Origin: Hirschia sp964342355
Lineage (GTDB): Bacteria > Pseudomonadota > Alphaproteobacteria > Caulobacterales > Hyphomonadaceae
Direction of reading: 5' to 3'
DNA length: 64,000 bases
Assembly (NCBI GenBank): GCA_964342355.1
Contig: CAYFFG010000004.1
Span: 1 to 64,000 of the forward strand
In this document: piece after piece, positions 50,799 to 60,746 of the stretch
How the letters are laid out: each line of letters opens with the position of its first letter
How positions within the stretch are numbered: position 1 is the stretch's first letter
Translations under genes and position numbers: made by a program
The notes under the pieces: generated by a model
Seen by the model: the letters and a program-made list of their open reading frames with translations, nothing else
Database searches by the model: none
What the model was told of the DNA's origin: nothing

Positions 50799-51511
50799 AA
50801 TCCTGTCACATCCGCTTTTTGAGCTTCTTCAACGCCCTTACCAAGAATGGCGTCTCGTGCGATACGGCGAGGAACAGACATGAATTGTCTATGAGCGAGC
50901 GCCAGCACAACCCAGGTCGCTACAAGCGCAAATGCAATCGGATTTAGGAACCAGGCCAACACGGGGATAGACATAAAGAAACTGCGCAAACCGTAGTTGA
51001 ACTGCTTGGATGCCGCTATGTTCATTTCAGCCGCCGCACTGGCATTTCTGACATTGTCTTTTTCATCCGCCTCAGGCGTAGCAGCGATCATGACAGCACA
51101 ATAATTGAACAAGCGATAAGCCCATCCGAACTTGAAGAACGCATAGGCATACAAAGCCATCAACACACCGACTTTGATGTAAAACGCCTCACGACTGATG
51201 GTGAGATGCAGGAGTGAACTCTCCATCGCGGTGATGAGTGTGTCAGCCGCGGTCAACAAACCAAAACCAGCGCCAATGGCCAATAATGACGTTGATGCAA
51301 AAAACGATGTAGATTGCTGCAATCCCGCAATAATGTGTCCGTCCAGCAAACGGGTCTGACGACGCGCCATCAATTGCATCCAACGCCTGCGTTCCTCGTG
51401 CATAGCGTAGGACAAGGTTTTTTTGTGAAACCGGCTAGTGTCAGCAAGCCAGGCAAAAATGCGCCACATCAAAAGCCACCAGATCAGCGCAAGAAAATCA
51501 TAATCTGTCAC
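50795..51511 (-). CDS. DUF599 family membrane protein
   Basis: 238 residues with four TM segments (early, about 75-100, about 120-140, and about 185-210). Sequence features HEERRRWMQLMARR, FFASTSLLAIGAGFGLL and FKFGWAYRLFNYCAVMI are the conserved core of DUF599, whose role is unknown. A GTG start at 51511 has GGAG 7 nt upstream. Stands alone, tail-to-tail with the small two-TM gene. Confidence 0.88.
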   Translation of the reverse strand: MTDYDFLALIWWLLMWRIFAWLADTSRFHKKTLSYAMHEERRRWMQLMARRQTRLLDGHIIAGLQQSTSFFASTSLLAIGAGFGLLTAADTLITAMESSLLHLTISREAFYIKVGVLMALYAYAFFKFGWAYRLFNYCAVMIAATPEADEKDNVRNASAAAEMNIAASKQFNYGLRSFFMSIPVLAWFLNPIAFALVATWVVLALAHRQFMSVPRRIARDAILGKGVEEAQKADVTGF

Positions 51512-51604
51512 ACCAGCTCTCCGGATGTTGGCTAAGAATCACACCACGAATGAGCTGATGGTGCGGTTTTCGCACCATGGCTGCAAGGATGAAAGATGTC
51601 GCGT

Positions 51605-52129
51605 TTAATCTGTTTTTGGTTGCTTGAAAACAATGTCGTGACGGGTGGTGACATCTGTAAAATAAACAGACTGAACCTCTCCTGACACCTCTACATTCAC
51701 TAGATTAACCTGCTCAGGCCAGATGTCCTGCAAAGCATCATAACGAAGGCTGACCCCCATGAGCCCTTCGATTATCGGTGCTTCCTGGTAAATCCAGATA
51801 TACCCGTCATCAAATTCATATCCGACCGTATTCAAAGCGATCATCTCGCCTTCTAACGTCCGCATTGAAAACGTCTCTACCACGTAGTCCGCAAACTGTG
51901 CCTGAGCTTCTTCTGACAGCCTGATGGACACATTCCCACCCGATACTTCCTGAGCAACGTGCTCAGCATCATGTTGGGAAAAGCGGTGTACGACCTCAAT
52001 AGCATGCGTTCGCTCATTGACCGTCACTGTGGCAATCGCATTCTTTTGAGGATGGGCAAGCGCCTCGGCAGTATTAACTACCAATAAAACGACAAGCCCA
52101 AAAACAAAACTAATTCCACGTAATTCCAT
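51605..52129 (-). CDS. DUF6702 family secreted protein
   Basis: 174 residues with a signal peptide (to about residue 25, ALA). The mature domain starts HPQKNAIATVTVNERTHAIE and contains VVHRFSQHDAEHV, the DUF6702 pattern. The gene lies 13 bp after an M1 aminopeptidase gene on the same strand. A DUF6702 next to an M1 peptidase has been seen in other bacteria, to my recollection; the link between their functions is not known. Confidence 0.75.
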   Translation of the reverse strand: MELRGISFVFGLVVLLVVNTAEALAHPQKNAIATVTVNERTHAIEVVHRFSQHDAEHVAQEVSGGNVSIRLSEEAQAQFADYVVETFSMRTLEGEMIALNTVGYEFDDGYIWIYQEAPIIEGLMGVSLRYDALQDIWPEQVNLVNVEVSGEVQSVYFTDVTTRHDIVFKQPKTD

Positions 52130-52142
52130 CAGTTATCAGAGC

Positions 52143-54581
52143 TCATCTATTTTTTAGCTTGGTTTTGGAATCCTGCATGATGTCACGGTTTTTACCCGTT
52201 TGGGACCGCTTAGATTTGTATGCCTCGATGCGGGACGGAATGATCTGGCGTGGATAAGTGTTGTTCACAACATCAACATCAGCTGTTTCCCAGTTTGGGT
52301 CGATTGTCACACTGGAAAGCTCTTTATCTTTTGCGAACGTCAGCAGCTTGCGCACCTGTTTAGGGTTACGTCGCCAGATTTCTGCTGGAATATATACGCG
52401 CTCTTCAGTGCCATCAGTAAACTCAAGACCCAAAATGATCGGCATTACCAAACCGCCTATATTGGAAAATTCCAGCACGTAGTAATTACGGTCTTCTTCG
52501 ACCGCCCGCTCAAAAGCGCGGCGTTCCCAAGGTTCTAGTTTTGCTAGCCAGTCCTGATAAGCGTTCCGGTCTTTGTTGGTGACAGTGTAGATGTCATTTT
52601 CATCGTAAAAGTCGCGGACATCCGGGTTTGCATCCAACCAGGTCGTAATACCTTCTTCTTCGTTCAACAGAACGCCAATACGCGCTGGCTTATTGAACTC
52701 CTCCTGACGTTGACGGTCAAAGTCGATGTCCGGGTCTTTGGTGTCAATTTGCAGGCGGTAGACCGTATCAAGTGAAATATCGACATGATCCGTTGAATAG
52801 AACCAGCCACGCCAGAACCAGTCGAGATCTGTTCCAGAGGCCTCTTCCATTGTGCGGAAGAAGTCAGCTGGCGTCGGACGCTTAAACTTCCAGCGTCGCG
52901 CATATTCGCGGAACGCAAAGTCAAACCGCTCGCGTCCAATAATCGTGTCGCGCAATACATGCAGCGCGGCTGATGGCTTGCCATAGGCGTTTGGACCAAG
53001 GTTCAGCACAGAATCTGACTGCGTCATGATCGGCACCTGATTGGACGATTTCATGTAAGCAGTTAGGTCGCGCGGCAGCGAACGGGACCATGAGATATTT
53101 GGGTCCCACTCATAACCAGCCACGGAGTCGAGGAATGAGTTCAATCCTTCATCCATCCAGGTCCATTGACGTTCATCGGAATTGACCGTCATCGGAAAAT
53201 AAATGTGACCAATTTCATGGATCACGACGCCAATCAGGAATTCCTTTTCTGACTGCGTGTAAGTCCGGCTTCCATCGTCCTGCAGCGTGGTGCGTGGTCC
53301 GTTGAATGTGATCATCGGATATTCCATGCCGCCGACGGGGCCGTTAACGGACTGTGCCGTCGGGTATGGGTAATCAAACGAAAAGCGAGAATAAACTTTC
53401 AGCGTATGAACAATCGCAGCAGTCGAATATTTCTCCCACAATTCGCCGCCTTCTTTTGGCCAGAACGACATTGCCATGACTGTTTCGTTCTCTGCCCCGG
53501 GCTGCTTGTGGGCCTGAGCATCCCAAGCAAACTTACGTGACGAACCCCATGCAAAGTCACGCACGTTTTCTGCTGAAAAACGCCATGTCTTCATTCCTGT
53601 TGGGTTGGATTTTTCATTCTCTAACGCTTCATCAGGCGTGATGATGTACATTGGCGCATCAGTCTTGTTGCGCGCTTCATTAAGACGCGCGCGCTGTGTA
53701 GACGTCAGCACTTGCGCCGGATTTTCCAATACCCCTGTTGCAGACACAACATGGTCGTTGGGTACGGTCAGTTCGACATCATAATCGCCAAACTCGAGTG
53801 CGAACTCGCCTCGCCCCAGAAATTCCTTGTTATGCCAACCTTCATAGTCAGAATAGGCCGCAAGACGCGGAAACCATTGCGCAAGCAAGAAGATATCGTT
53901 TCCACCTTCACGGTCATCGTCTGGGAAATGTTCATAGCCAGATCGAGCATAAACAATGTTCTCTTCGACAATCTGGTAGTTCCAATCTAGACTGAAAGTG
54001 GTTGAACGTCCCGGTGCTAGCGGACGATTAAGGTCAATCCGCATCAAAGTGCCGACGATTGTGTATTCCAGCGGACTACCGCGCTCATCAACAACATTGG
54101 AAATGTTGAAGCCAAAATCGTTGTCGAGCATTGCCTGCTGTCGCGCGACTTCCCCCAGGCTCAACTTAGCTGGCGCTTCACCACCCGGTGCGCTAACAGC
54201 CGGACCGCGTCGCCCAGCTCCGCCAAAGTCCAGTGTCATCTCAGACATAGAGTCACGTTTGAATATGTTCTGGTCCAAATGCAGCCAGAGATAACGTAAC
54301 GTGTCCGGTGAGTTGTTCTTGTAGGTGATTTTCTCTGATGCGCTCAGCGAATGGTTGTCTTCATCCAGTGTCGCGGAGATCTCATAGTCCACTTCCTGCT
54401 GCCAGTACTGATGGCTTGGCTCGCCGGATGCGGTGCGATAAACATTGGGAGAGGGCAAGACTTCTTCAAGCTGACGGAACTTGTCTACAAAATCGCCCTT
54501 AGTCTGTTGTACGCCCTGTGCGCTTGCGCCCATAGGCATCGCTAAAACAATACCTAAAGCAAGCACCGCCAATCTGTACAT
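52143..54581 (-). CDS. M1-family zinc metallopeptidase, secreted
   Basis: 812 residues with a signal peptide (cleaved near SAQ, residue 22). The N-terminal beta domain leads into the gluzincin catalytic domain: substrate-binding GGMEY (417-421), zinc motif HEIGH (455-459) and the third zinc ligand Glu478 in MDEGLNSF, 18 residues after the second His, exactly as in aminopeptidase N-like enzymes. It should be periplasmic and act on peptides. It is the first gene of a two-gene unit with DUF6702. Confidence 0.93.
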   Translation of the reverse strand: MYRLAVLALGIVLAMPMGASAQGVQQTKGDFVDKFRQLEEVLPSPNVYRTASGEPSHQYWQQEVDYEISATLDEDNHSLSASEKITYKNNSPDTLRYLWLHLDQNIFKRDSMSEMTLDFGGAGRRGPAVSAPGGEAPAKLSLGEVARQQAMLDNDFGFNISNVVDERGSPLEYTIVGTLMRIDLNRPLAPGRSTTFSLDWNYQIVEENIVYARSGYEHFPDDDREGGNDIFLLAQWFPRLAAYSDYEGWHNKEFLGRGEFALEFGDYDVELTVPNDHVVSATGVLENPAQVLTSTQRARLNEARNKTDAPMYIITPDEALENEKSNPTGMKTWRFSAENVRDFAWGSSRKFAWDAQAHKQPGAENETVMAMSFWPKEGGELWEKYSTAAIVHTLKVYSRFSFDYPYPTAQSVNGPVGGMEYPMITFNGPRTTLQDDGSRTYTQSEKEFLIGVVIHEIGHIYFPMTVNSDERQWTWMDEGLNSFLDSVAGYEWDPNISWSRSLPRDLTAYMKSSNQVPIMTQSDSVLNLGPNAYGKPSAALHVLRDTIIGRERFDFAFREYARRWKFKRPTPADFFRTMEEASGTDLDWFWRGWFYSTDHVDISLDTVYRLQIDTKDPDIDFDRQRQEEFNKPARIGVLLNEEEGITTWLDANPDVRDFYDENDIYTVTNKDRNAYQDWLAKLEPWERRAFERAVEEDRNYYVLEFSNIGGLVMPIILGLEFTDGTEERVYIPAEIWRRNPKQVRKLLTFAKDKELSSVTIDPNWETADVDVVNNTYPRQIIPSRIEAYKSKRSQTGKNRDIMQDSKTKLKNR

Positions 54582-54751
54582 ATAATCACCCCTGAAACTC
54601 TTTTGCCCGAATTGTTAGCAAGCGGATTTACAAAAAGCGATAGTCAATCGCGATTTCGCGAAAATGTGACACGCAAGCAGCCAAACCCAACCCTTTTAAG
54701 GTTATTCATTGCTCTAAAAAGCAATTGGACGCAGTTCAGATTGCTGGACGC

Positions 54752-56413
54752 CTATGAATCTCGATATCGGTTTACCAATGGATAGCGACGTCCACGGTCA
54801 AAGCTTCTGTGACCAATCTTAACACCGGGCGGAGCCTGACGTCTTTTGTACTCATTTATTCTGAGCAAGTTTTCAATTCGTCGAACTTCATTTGGGTCAT
54901 GTCCGCGAAGACAAATGGTTTGCACGCTTTCCTCGCGATCTACCAGTCCACGCAATATGTCATCTAGCATTGGATAAGGCGGTAAAGAATCTTCGTCTTT
55001 TTGATCCTCACGCAACTCAGCAGATGGCGGCTTTGTGATGATTGAAGGGGGTATCACCTCTCCTTCGGGGCCTTTTAACAGACTTGGCCGGTTCTCATTG
55101 CGCCATCTTGAAATGTCAAAGACTTCCGTTTTGTAGAAATCCTTCAGCGGATTATATCCGCCACACATGTCGCCATAAAGTGTCGCATACCCGACAGCCA
55201 TCTCAGACTTGTTGCCGGTCGTCACAACCATGTGGCCGAACTTGTTAGACAACGCCATCAGCGTGACCCCGCGCAAACGCGACTGAATGTTTTCTTCAGT
55301 CGTATCCGCACTCTCCCCTTCAAAGCTGTCAGCCAGCATCTGAGTGAGCGCATTTACCCCAGGCGTTATTGGAATTGTGTCATAGCGCACGCCCAGACGT
55401 TTGGCGCAATCTTCCGCATCCACCAGACTTTCACGGGACGTGTAACGCGATGGCATCATCACACACCAGACATTTTCAGCTCCAAGCGCATCAACTGCGA
55501 TGGCCGCTGTCAACGCACTGTCGATCCCTCCAGAAAGCCCTATGATAACGCCAGGAAAGCCATTCTTGCGCACATAATCGCCAAGTCCGGTAACTGCAGC
55601 CAAATACTCAGCGTCTAGTCCATCAGTTTGAGCAAAATTCTCACCCTCAACGCACATCATTCCCATAGGCGTGCGTTGCCAGACCGTGGATGCGTAACAC
55701 TCTTCAAAACCTGGAAGTTGTTGAACGGTTCTTCCGCGCGCATCGACCGCAAAAGACGCGCCGTCGAATGCTAACTCATCCTGCCCACCAACCTGATTGA
55801 CATACACATAAGGCAGCATCAGGTCTGACCATTGCGCAAGCGCCTTGCGACGGGTCTCCATCACATTGCGCCGCCATGGAGATCCATTCGGACTAACCAG
55901 CATGTCCGCGCCTTTTTCCTTCAGCGCATTCGGCACATTCTCCAGCCAGATATCTTCACAAATTGGCAAGCCTAGCGTGAACCCGCGAAAGCCAACAGGC
56001 AGTGGCAATGGTCCTTTTTGAAATGTTCTGATTTCATCAAACACATCATAATTAGGCAGTTCGTGTTTGTGGCGGAAAGCCTGAATTTCACCGTCCGCAA
56101 TCAGTGCGACGGAGTTATAAGGAAGAAACTCTCCTTCATCCCAAACCGGCAAGCCAACGACCATACCCGGCCCCCCTTTGCGGGTTTTACTCGCCAGGAC
56201 TTTCAGGCTGTCCATGCATGCTTTTGCAAGTGAAGGCTTCAGCACCAAATCTTCAGGCGGATACCCGCACAAAAACAGCTCTGGTAATACAACCAGGTCT
56301 GAAGCTGTCGCCTTGCCTTCTTCTAAAGCTTCTTCTGCGCGTTTCGCATTGTATGCGACATCGCCAACAATAGCGTTCAGCTGTGCGGATAAAATGGTCA
56401 GTTGATCTGTCAT
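54752..56413 (-). CDS. nadE: NAD+ synthase (glutamine-hydrolysing)
   Basis: Makes NAD+ from nicotinate adenine dinucleotide. The N-terminal nitrilase-type glutaminase domain (Glu in VLPELFLCGYPP, Cys in LPICEDIWL) supplies ammonia to the C-terminal NAD synthase domain with PP-loop IGLSGGIDSALTAAI. 553 residues from the ATG at 56413 (MTDQLTILSAQLN); an upstream in-frame ATG at 56449 adds 12 residues with no signal value. The fused bacterial form is the expected one here. Confidence 0.96.
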   Translation of the reverse strand: MTDQLTILSAQLNAIVGDVAYNAKRAEEALEEGKATASDLVVLPELFLCGYPPEDLVLKPSLAKACMDSLKVLASKTRKGGPGMVVGLPVWDEGEFLPYNSVALIADGEIQAFRHKHELPNYDVFDEIRTFQKGPLPLPVGFRGFTLGLPICEDIWLENVPNALKEKGADMLVSPNGSPWRRNVMETRRKALAQWSDLMLPYVYVNQVGGQDELAFDGASFAVDARGRTVQQLPGFEECYASTVWQRTPMGMMCVEGENFAQTDGLDAEYLAAVTGLGDYVRKNGFPGVIIGLSGGIDSALTAAIAVDALGAENVWCVMMPSRYTSRESLVDAEDCAKRLGVRYDTIPITPGVNALTQMLADSFEGESADTTEENIQSRLRGVTLMALSNKFGHMVVTTGNKSEMAVGYATLYGDMCGGYNPLKDFYKTEVFDISRWRNENRPSLLKGPEGEVIPPSIITKPPSAELREDQKDEDSLPPYPMLDDILRGLVDREESVQTICLRGHDPNEVRRIENLLRINEYKRRQAPPGVKIGHRSFDRGRRYPLVNRYRDS

Positions 56414-56485
56414 GATCACAGACTTAAGGCGCGTCGCTCTTATCGGCAATCGCAGAGTTTAAGATCACATCAACTTGTGCGCTGT

Positions 56486-57661
56486 TTACGCAGCTTCATC
56501 AGCAGCACCTTCAGAGGCCCGCACAACTTTTACCCGACATGAAATATCGCCATTTTGCTGCATGCGCTCCAACGTCAATGCCATCACCTTGGAGATCGTC
56601 TGACCGGACGCCAGCAACAATCTGCCCTTATCATCATGAAGATCAGCCACCAGAAGGTCACCCTCACGGATAGACCCAGCCATCACTTCCAGAACCTGCG
56701 CATTAGGACGATTTCGCGCCGCGCTTTTCAGAATTTCAGGCAATGCTGCAAACATGCCCTTGTCGAATGTTTCAGGGCTGATGCTCAACCTTTCAAAGGC
56801 GCCATCCAATTCGTCTGGCTTAGCCGGGTCGACTTCCCGCGCCAAACTCACAAGCAAATGTAACAGACGCGCAGCTGACGAGGGCGTTGTGTTCTTAAAA
56901 GCTTTTAATCCTGCTGGCGTGCTCATCAATATGAGTTTTGAAACCCCCTGCAAACGAGGAATATTGCCAAGCAACTGGCTGGCGTTCAAAGAGGTTTCCA
57001 GAAGGGTTGCCTGTTCTTTTTCGGTGAGCGGCAAACCAAACTCTCGTTTGGAAACCAATTCTGGCGGCGAAAGCACATCGCTTAGCGGCCACAATGTGCA
57101 GGCCATCTTTAATTCCCAATTCAATGGAACATCAAATCGCGGCGCCGCAGCTTTCGCCCAATCTTTTACCAGTTTGGTGCGTTTGAATGTGTCAGGATAC
57201 GCCATCGCCAGCATGTCTGTCATCAATTTGATACTGCCGCCGACAGTTTCTTCTAAAACAGCGCGTTCGCTGATAATCCGCTGATAACGCGCATCCGCGT
57301 CCCGTATTACTGTGGTCAGTTCCTCCATTTCGCACGGCTTAGTCAGCAGCGAAAACACATGACCGGTATTGACTGCTTTTTGCGCAGTCACACCGTCATT
57401 ATTGCCAGTAAGCATTACGCGAACAACATCTGGAAAGTGCTGTCTAACTTTTGCCAGAAAAGCAGAACCTTCTACGCGAGGCATGTTCTGATCACTAACG
57501 ATAACTGAAAACGGCCCTTTTTTATCCAGCGTCCGCATCGCCTCGATTGGGTCCGTGGAGGTAAATACGTCAAATTCCTTGCGAAGCATCCGCTTGAGGC
57601 CATTCAACAAGTTAGGGTCGTCGTCCACAAACATGACGCGTATGTGGTTTGGTTTATCCAT
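56486..57661 (-). CDS. Response regulator with C-terminal HD-like domain
   Basis: 391 residues. The receiver domain (about 1-125) has acidic pair VDDD, phospho-Asp in VIVSDQNMP and the Lys in LLTKPC. The rest resembles an RpfG/HD-GYP-like helical domain but lacks the HHExxDGxGYP signature, so phosphodiesterase activity is not expected; the end carries a segment like VADLHDDKGRLLLASGQTIS. Its start overlaps the HDOD regulator stop by 1 bp (TAATG). It is the last gene of a minus-strand unit with the H-NOX-like gene and histidine kinase. Confidence 0.82.
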   Translation of the reverse strand: MDKPNHIRVMFVDDDPNLLNGLKRMLRKEFDVFTSTDPIEAMRTLDKKGPFSVIVSDQNMPRVEGSAFLAKVRQHFPDVVRVMLTGNNDGVTAQKAVNTGHVFSLLTKPCEMEELTTVIRDADARYQRIISERAVLEETVGGSIKLMTDMLAMAYPDTFKRTKLVKDWAKAAAPRFDVPLNWELKMACTLWPLSDVLSPPELVSKREFGLPLTEKEQATLLETSLNASQLLGNIPRLQGVSKLILMSTPAGLKAFKNTTPSSAARLLHLLVSLAREVDPAKPDELDGAFERLSISPETFDKGMFAALPEILKSAARNRPNAQVLEVMAGSIREGDLLVADLHDDKGRLLLASGQTISKVMALTLERMQQNGDISCRVKVVRASEGAADEAA

Positions 57662-58719
57662 TACGCAGCTCTTTCATTCACATAGCGCAACCGTGCCAAC
57701 AAAGACGCTCGCGTCTTGGCATTCAATGTCTGCGCATCCCCTAATTCTGTCTGCAACGACTGCATTGCTTGGAGCGTGCCTTCTAAAGCAAGCTCAACAA
57801 GTAATCTCGAAGTGCTTTGTGGAAATCCGTAAATACAGACAAGATATGCTGAAGCCGCTAATGCATCATCAATGCGCTCGCCAATTTCAGGCTCAGCACA
57901 GCGTACAACGTCGCCAATCCACGACATCAGACCAATCGCAAAACAGTCTTCGCTGACGTTTTCAGCAATACCGAACTCACGTGAAAGTATGTAAAATTTG
58001 CGTGCAGTTTCGACAGCTGAGTGTCCTATTTCAGCTAACGCCTCGGCCTGTTCGTCGCTGTGAGGCCAGGAAATTAGGCGTTTCTGCTGGTACAGCGCGT
58101 TTAAGGTATCCAGCCCCGCTTTACGTACTGCTGTAGCAATGCTCAAGGAATCCGATCGGCGCCCAAAATACGCGGAATTGGCCAACTGAAGCACTCGCAT
58201 AGTAAGTGCCGGATCTCGCGAAACAACTTCAGCCACACTCGCAGGGTTTGCGTCATCCAAAGCATCTACCAACGCCTCATGCGTTTGAGGCGGAGCAGGC
58301 AAAACCGTTACATTCGAAACAATACGTTGTCCGTCTTCTGAAAGCCCCAGCTCGCTTGCCCCCAGGGCCACATCAATGGTTTCGGCCAGAAACCCGTCAT
58401 CGCATGGCTTAGAGAGAAACTGGTGCGAGGTTCCAATCGTTCGCAGCGTAAGCTCGCGATCAGCTTCCCCTGAAAGCACCATTCTCACCCGACCATTTTT
58501 ATGCTTCGCAGCATATTCCAAAACATCTGCGCCATCGACATGCGGCATCCGCATATCGCAAACAATTGCATCCGCCTGGTTTTCACTGAGCCATGCGATC
58601 GCCTCTTCGCCACCGGCAAGAAAAGACATATCCCAGGCGTCGCGCCGCACACGAAACAGGCGCTTCAGACCCCGAAGCACATTCGCGTCATCATCAATAA
58701 AGATCACGCATGGCTTCAT
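57661..58719 (-). CDS. Response regulator with HDOD output domain
   Basis: 352 residues. Receiver domain with IDDD, phospho-Asp in AIVCDMRMP and Lys in FLSKPC. The HDOD domain (about 155-340) has DPALTMRVLQLANSAYFGRR, the conserved opening of this degenerate HD family. HDOD proteins regulate signalling without known catalysis. The ATG overlaps the histidine kinase stop by 4 bp (ATGA), so it is likely the kinase's phosphorylation partner. Confidence 0.88.
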   Translation of the reverse strand: MKPCVIFIDDDANVLRGLKRLFRVRRDAWDMSFLAGGEEAIAWLSENQADAIVCDMRMPHVDGADVLEYAAKHKNGRVRMVLSGEADRELTLRTIGTSHQFLSKPCDDGFLAETIDVALGASELGLSEDGQRIVSNVTVLPAPPQTHEALVDALDDANPASVAEVVSRDPALTMRVLQLANSAYFGRRSDSLSIATAVRKAGLDTLNALYQQKRLISWPHSDEQAEALAEIGHSAVETARKFYILSREFGIAENVSEDCFAIGLMSWIGDVVRCAEPEIGERIDDALAASAYLVCIYGFPQSTSRLLVELALEGTLQAMQSLQTELGDAQTLNAKTRASLLARLRYVNERAA

Positions 58720-60092
58720 GCAACTTCCTCGGAATGAATATGGGCGTCTGGACTAATAGGAATCTGAATTGTGAACCGGGTGCCTTTGCCGGGCATGGAG
58801 TCACACAAAATATCGCCATTGTGTTTGGTGCGAATGATTTTGTACGAAATCGCCAATCCCTGCCCCGTCCCTTTACCAACATCCTTGGTCGTGAAGAACG
58901 GGTCGTACATGCGCTCCATGATTTCCGGCGGCATCCCGCAACCAGTATCTGCAATCTCAATGAGGATCATGCCGTTTTCTTCGCGGGTCTTGATTGAGAT
59001 GACACCGTTTTCGGTCTCTCCCTTCTCCGCGATTGCATCAGCTGCATTAACGATCATGTTCAGCAGAACTTGATTGATGTCTCCTTGGCAGCAAGGAGCA
59101 GTTGGCAGGTTTTCAGCCAGATCGAGATCAACTTTGGCAACAAACTTCCACTGATTGCGCGTGACAGTGAGCGTCGTCTCAATTGCTTCATTGAGATCAA
59201 CATCTTCAATGTCTTCATCTCCCGGGTGGGAGAATTCTTTAATGGCCTTAACGATGCGCGCGACCTGTTTGAGGCCGTTTATGGATTGATCAATTGCCGC
59301 CGGTATCTCTTCAAGCAAAAACTCAAGGTCAGCATCATCTTCTTTGGCTTCGATCTCATCCTTAGACGCACCCGACTTATAGAGCTGAATGATCTCAGAA
59401 ATATCTGAAAGGCTGTCCCGTAAGAACCGCATGTTATCGCCGACATACTGAACAGGCGTATTGATCTCGTGTGCAACACCAGATGCCAATGTTCCCAGCG
59501 CTTCAAGTTTCTGAGCTTGACTTAATTCTTTCTCTAAAGTCTTGCGACGCTCTTCCTCACGCTTACGACGCGTAATGTCATTGACGATCCACACTGTTCC
59601 GCCACGGCCATTTGATTTGGCGACACCGCTTACGCCGATTTCGACCGGAAACTTTCGCCCATCTTCGCAGACGGCTTCCGTCTCAAACCGTACGTTGTCC
59701 ACACCATTTGCAAACTTGATCCGCAAAAGGCGCTCAATCTGTGGTGCGCGATCAAAAAGATCGACAACACGCAAATCAATCAATCCATCACCACTCAGAT
59801 CAAACATTTCCGAGCCGGCTTTATTGGTCTGAAGCACTGTTAAACGGTCATTGACCAGAAAAATGCCCGCAAATGTATGATCGAGGATCGTGTTAAGTTG
59901 CTGACGCTGCCCTTCAAGGTTTTCTGCAACCTTCTCCAGCGCCTTATTCGTCATGAACAGACGACGGGTCTGTTCAGCAAGAAGCTTCTCTGCTGTTTCT
60001 TTGGCTTTGCGCTCACGCTCCAGCCGTTTGGCAAGTTTTTCAGGCGTTAGGCTGCTTTGATCTGACGGCGCTGTATTCTGAACAGGACGCAT
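58716..60092 (-). CDS. PAS-containing sensor histidine kinase
   Basis: 458 residues, soluble. An N-terminal coiled coil (15-65), a PAS domain (about 65-175), then a HisKA domain with the phospho-acceptor His208 in GVAHEINTPVQY, followed by the HATPase core with VLLNMIVNAADA (N box), ADTGCGMPPE (G1) and GKGTGQGLAIS (G2). There is no TM segment, so it senses a cytoplasmic input, probably via the adjacent H-NOX-like protein. The ATG at 60092 with GGGAGGTGAGG upstream overlaps the H-NOX-like gene by 46 bp. Confidence 0.9.
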   Translation of the reverse strand: MRPVQNTAPSDQSSLTPEKLAKRLERERKAKETAEKLLAEQTRRLFMTNKALEKVAENLEGQRQQLNTILDHTFAGIFLVNDRLTVLQTNKAGSEMFDLSGDGLIDLRVVDLFDRAPQIERLLRIKFANGVDNVRFETEAVCEDGRKFPVEIGVSGVAKSNGRGGTVWIVNDITRRKREEERRKTLEKELSQAQKLEALGTLASGVAHEINTPVQYVGDNMRFLRDSLSDISEIIQLYKSGASKDEIEAKEDDADLEFLLEEIPAAIDQSINGLKQVARIVKAIKEFSHPGDEDIEDVDLNEAIETTLTVTRNQWKFVAKVDLDLAENLPTAPCCQGDINQVLLNMIVNAADAIAEKGETENGVISIKTREENGMILIEIADTGCGMPPEIMERMYDPFFTTKDVGKGTGQGLAISYKIIRTKHNGDILCDSMPGKGTRFTIQIPISPDAHIHSEEVA

Positions 60093-60604
60093 GCCTCACC
60101 TCCCACTTCTGTTTCTACCTGATCCAATTCCGCATCAATGTCATAATGACGCATGATTGCGTGAACCACACCGCAGGCGACTGGCGGATAAACCTCGCGC
60201 GGGTAGTAAATGACCTCGATATTATCATCGTCCACAATGTGAACCTCTGGCCTTGGCAGCTCCAGGTCAGGCGGCAACGCTCCAGATTTGCCGATGTTTT
60301 CTTTTCCGAGCTTTTTAAAGAACTCGAGTGCTGAGTCATTTTCATCGAAATAAGTCGGCATCTCGGTCATGACATGCATTTGAATACTTTCACCGTATTC
60401 AAAGAAAATATCATTTGGATCCTTTTTCACGATTGCAGCAAGCGTGTGCGCTAAAGTAAAAAATTCCTTAACACTGTAGTCGCCATATGATGTGTAGGCT
60501 CCGCCAGACTCTAAATCTGCAACATCAAAAACCTTTTCAGTGGTTTCTAGCCCGTATCGAGTTTCCATCATCCGTACAAACTGAACGAATACAACTCCGA
60601 TCAT
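60047..60604 (-). CDS. H-NOX-fold protein without the heme-ligand His
   Basis: 185 residues, with the start MIGVVFVQFVRMMETRYGLE and the helix spacing of heme NO-binding (H-NOX/HNOB) domains. H-NOX proteins bind NO through heme held by a proximal His near residue 102 and a Y-x-S-x-R motif. Here the segment 78-121 contains no His, and the motif position reads Y133-Y-P-R-E137, so both features are missing. Placed as usual beside a histidine kinase, which it overlaps by 46 bp. It may be a heme-free sensor or a divergent member; heme binding via another residue is possible. Confidence 0.7.
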   Translation of the reverse strand: MIGVVFVQFVRMMETRYGLETTEKVFDVADLESGGAYTSYGDYSVKEFFTLAHTLAAIVKKDPNDIFFEYGESIQMHVMTEMPTYFDENDSALEFFKKLGKENIGKSGALPPDLELPRPEVHIVDDDNIEVIYYPREVYPPVACGVVHAIMRHYDIDAELDQVETEVGGEACVLFRIQRRQIKAA

Positions 60605-60669
60605 GTCATCACTCCCTCGATACAGTTTCTAAGCATAACACACAGTAACTATATTTATTTTTTTCGATA

Positions 60670-60683
60670 TCCCCATTTGGGGA
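60670..60683. repeat. Palindrome in the divergent signalling region
   Basis: TCCCCATTTGGGGA, 5-bp arms and a 4-nt centre, between the divergent H-NOX-like gene and the receiver-kinase gene. Could be an operator for both. Not followed by a T run. Confidence 0.4.
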
Positions 60684-60746
60684 CAGCTTTGCCTGTTACA
60701 TTCGTTTATAAAGGAGACTAATTACTAAACGATTGAGGTTTTGGAC

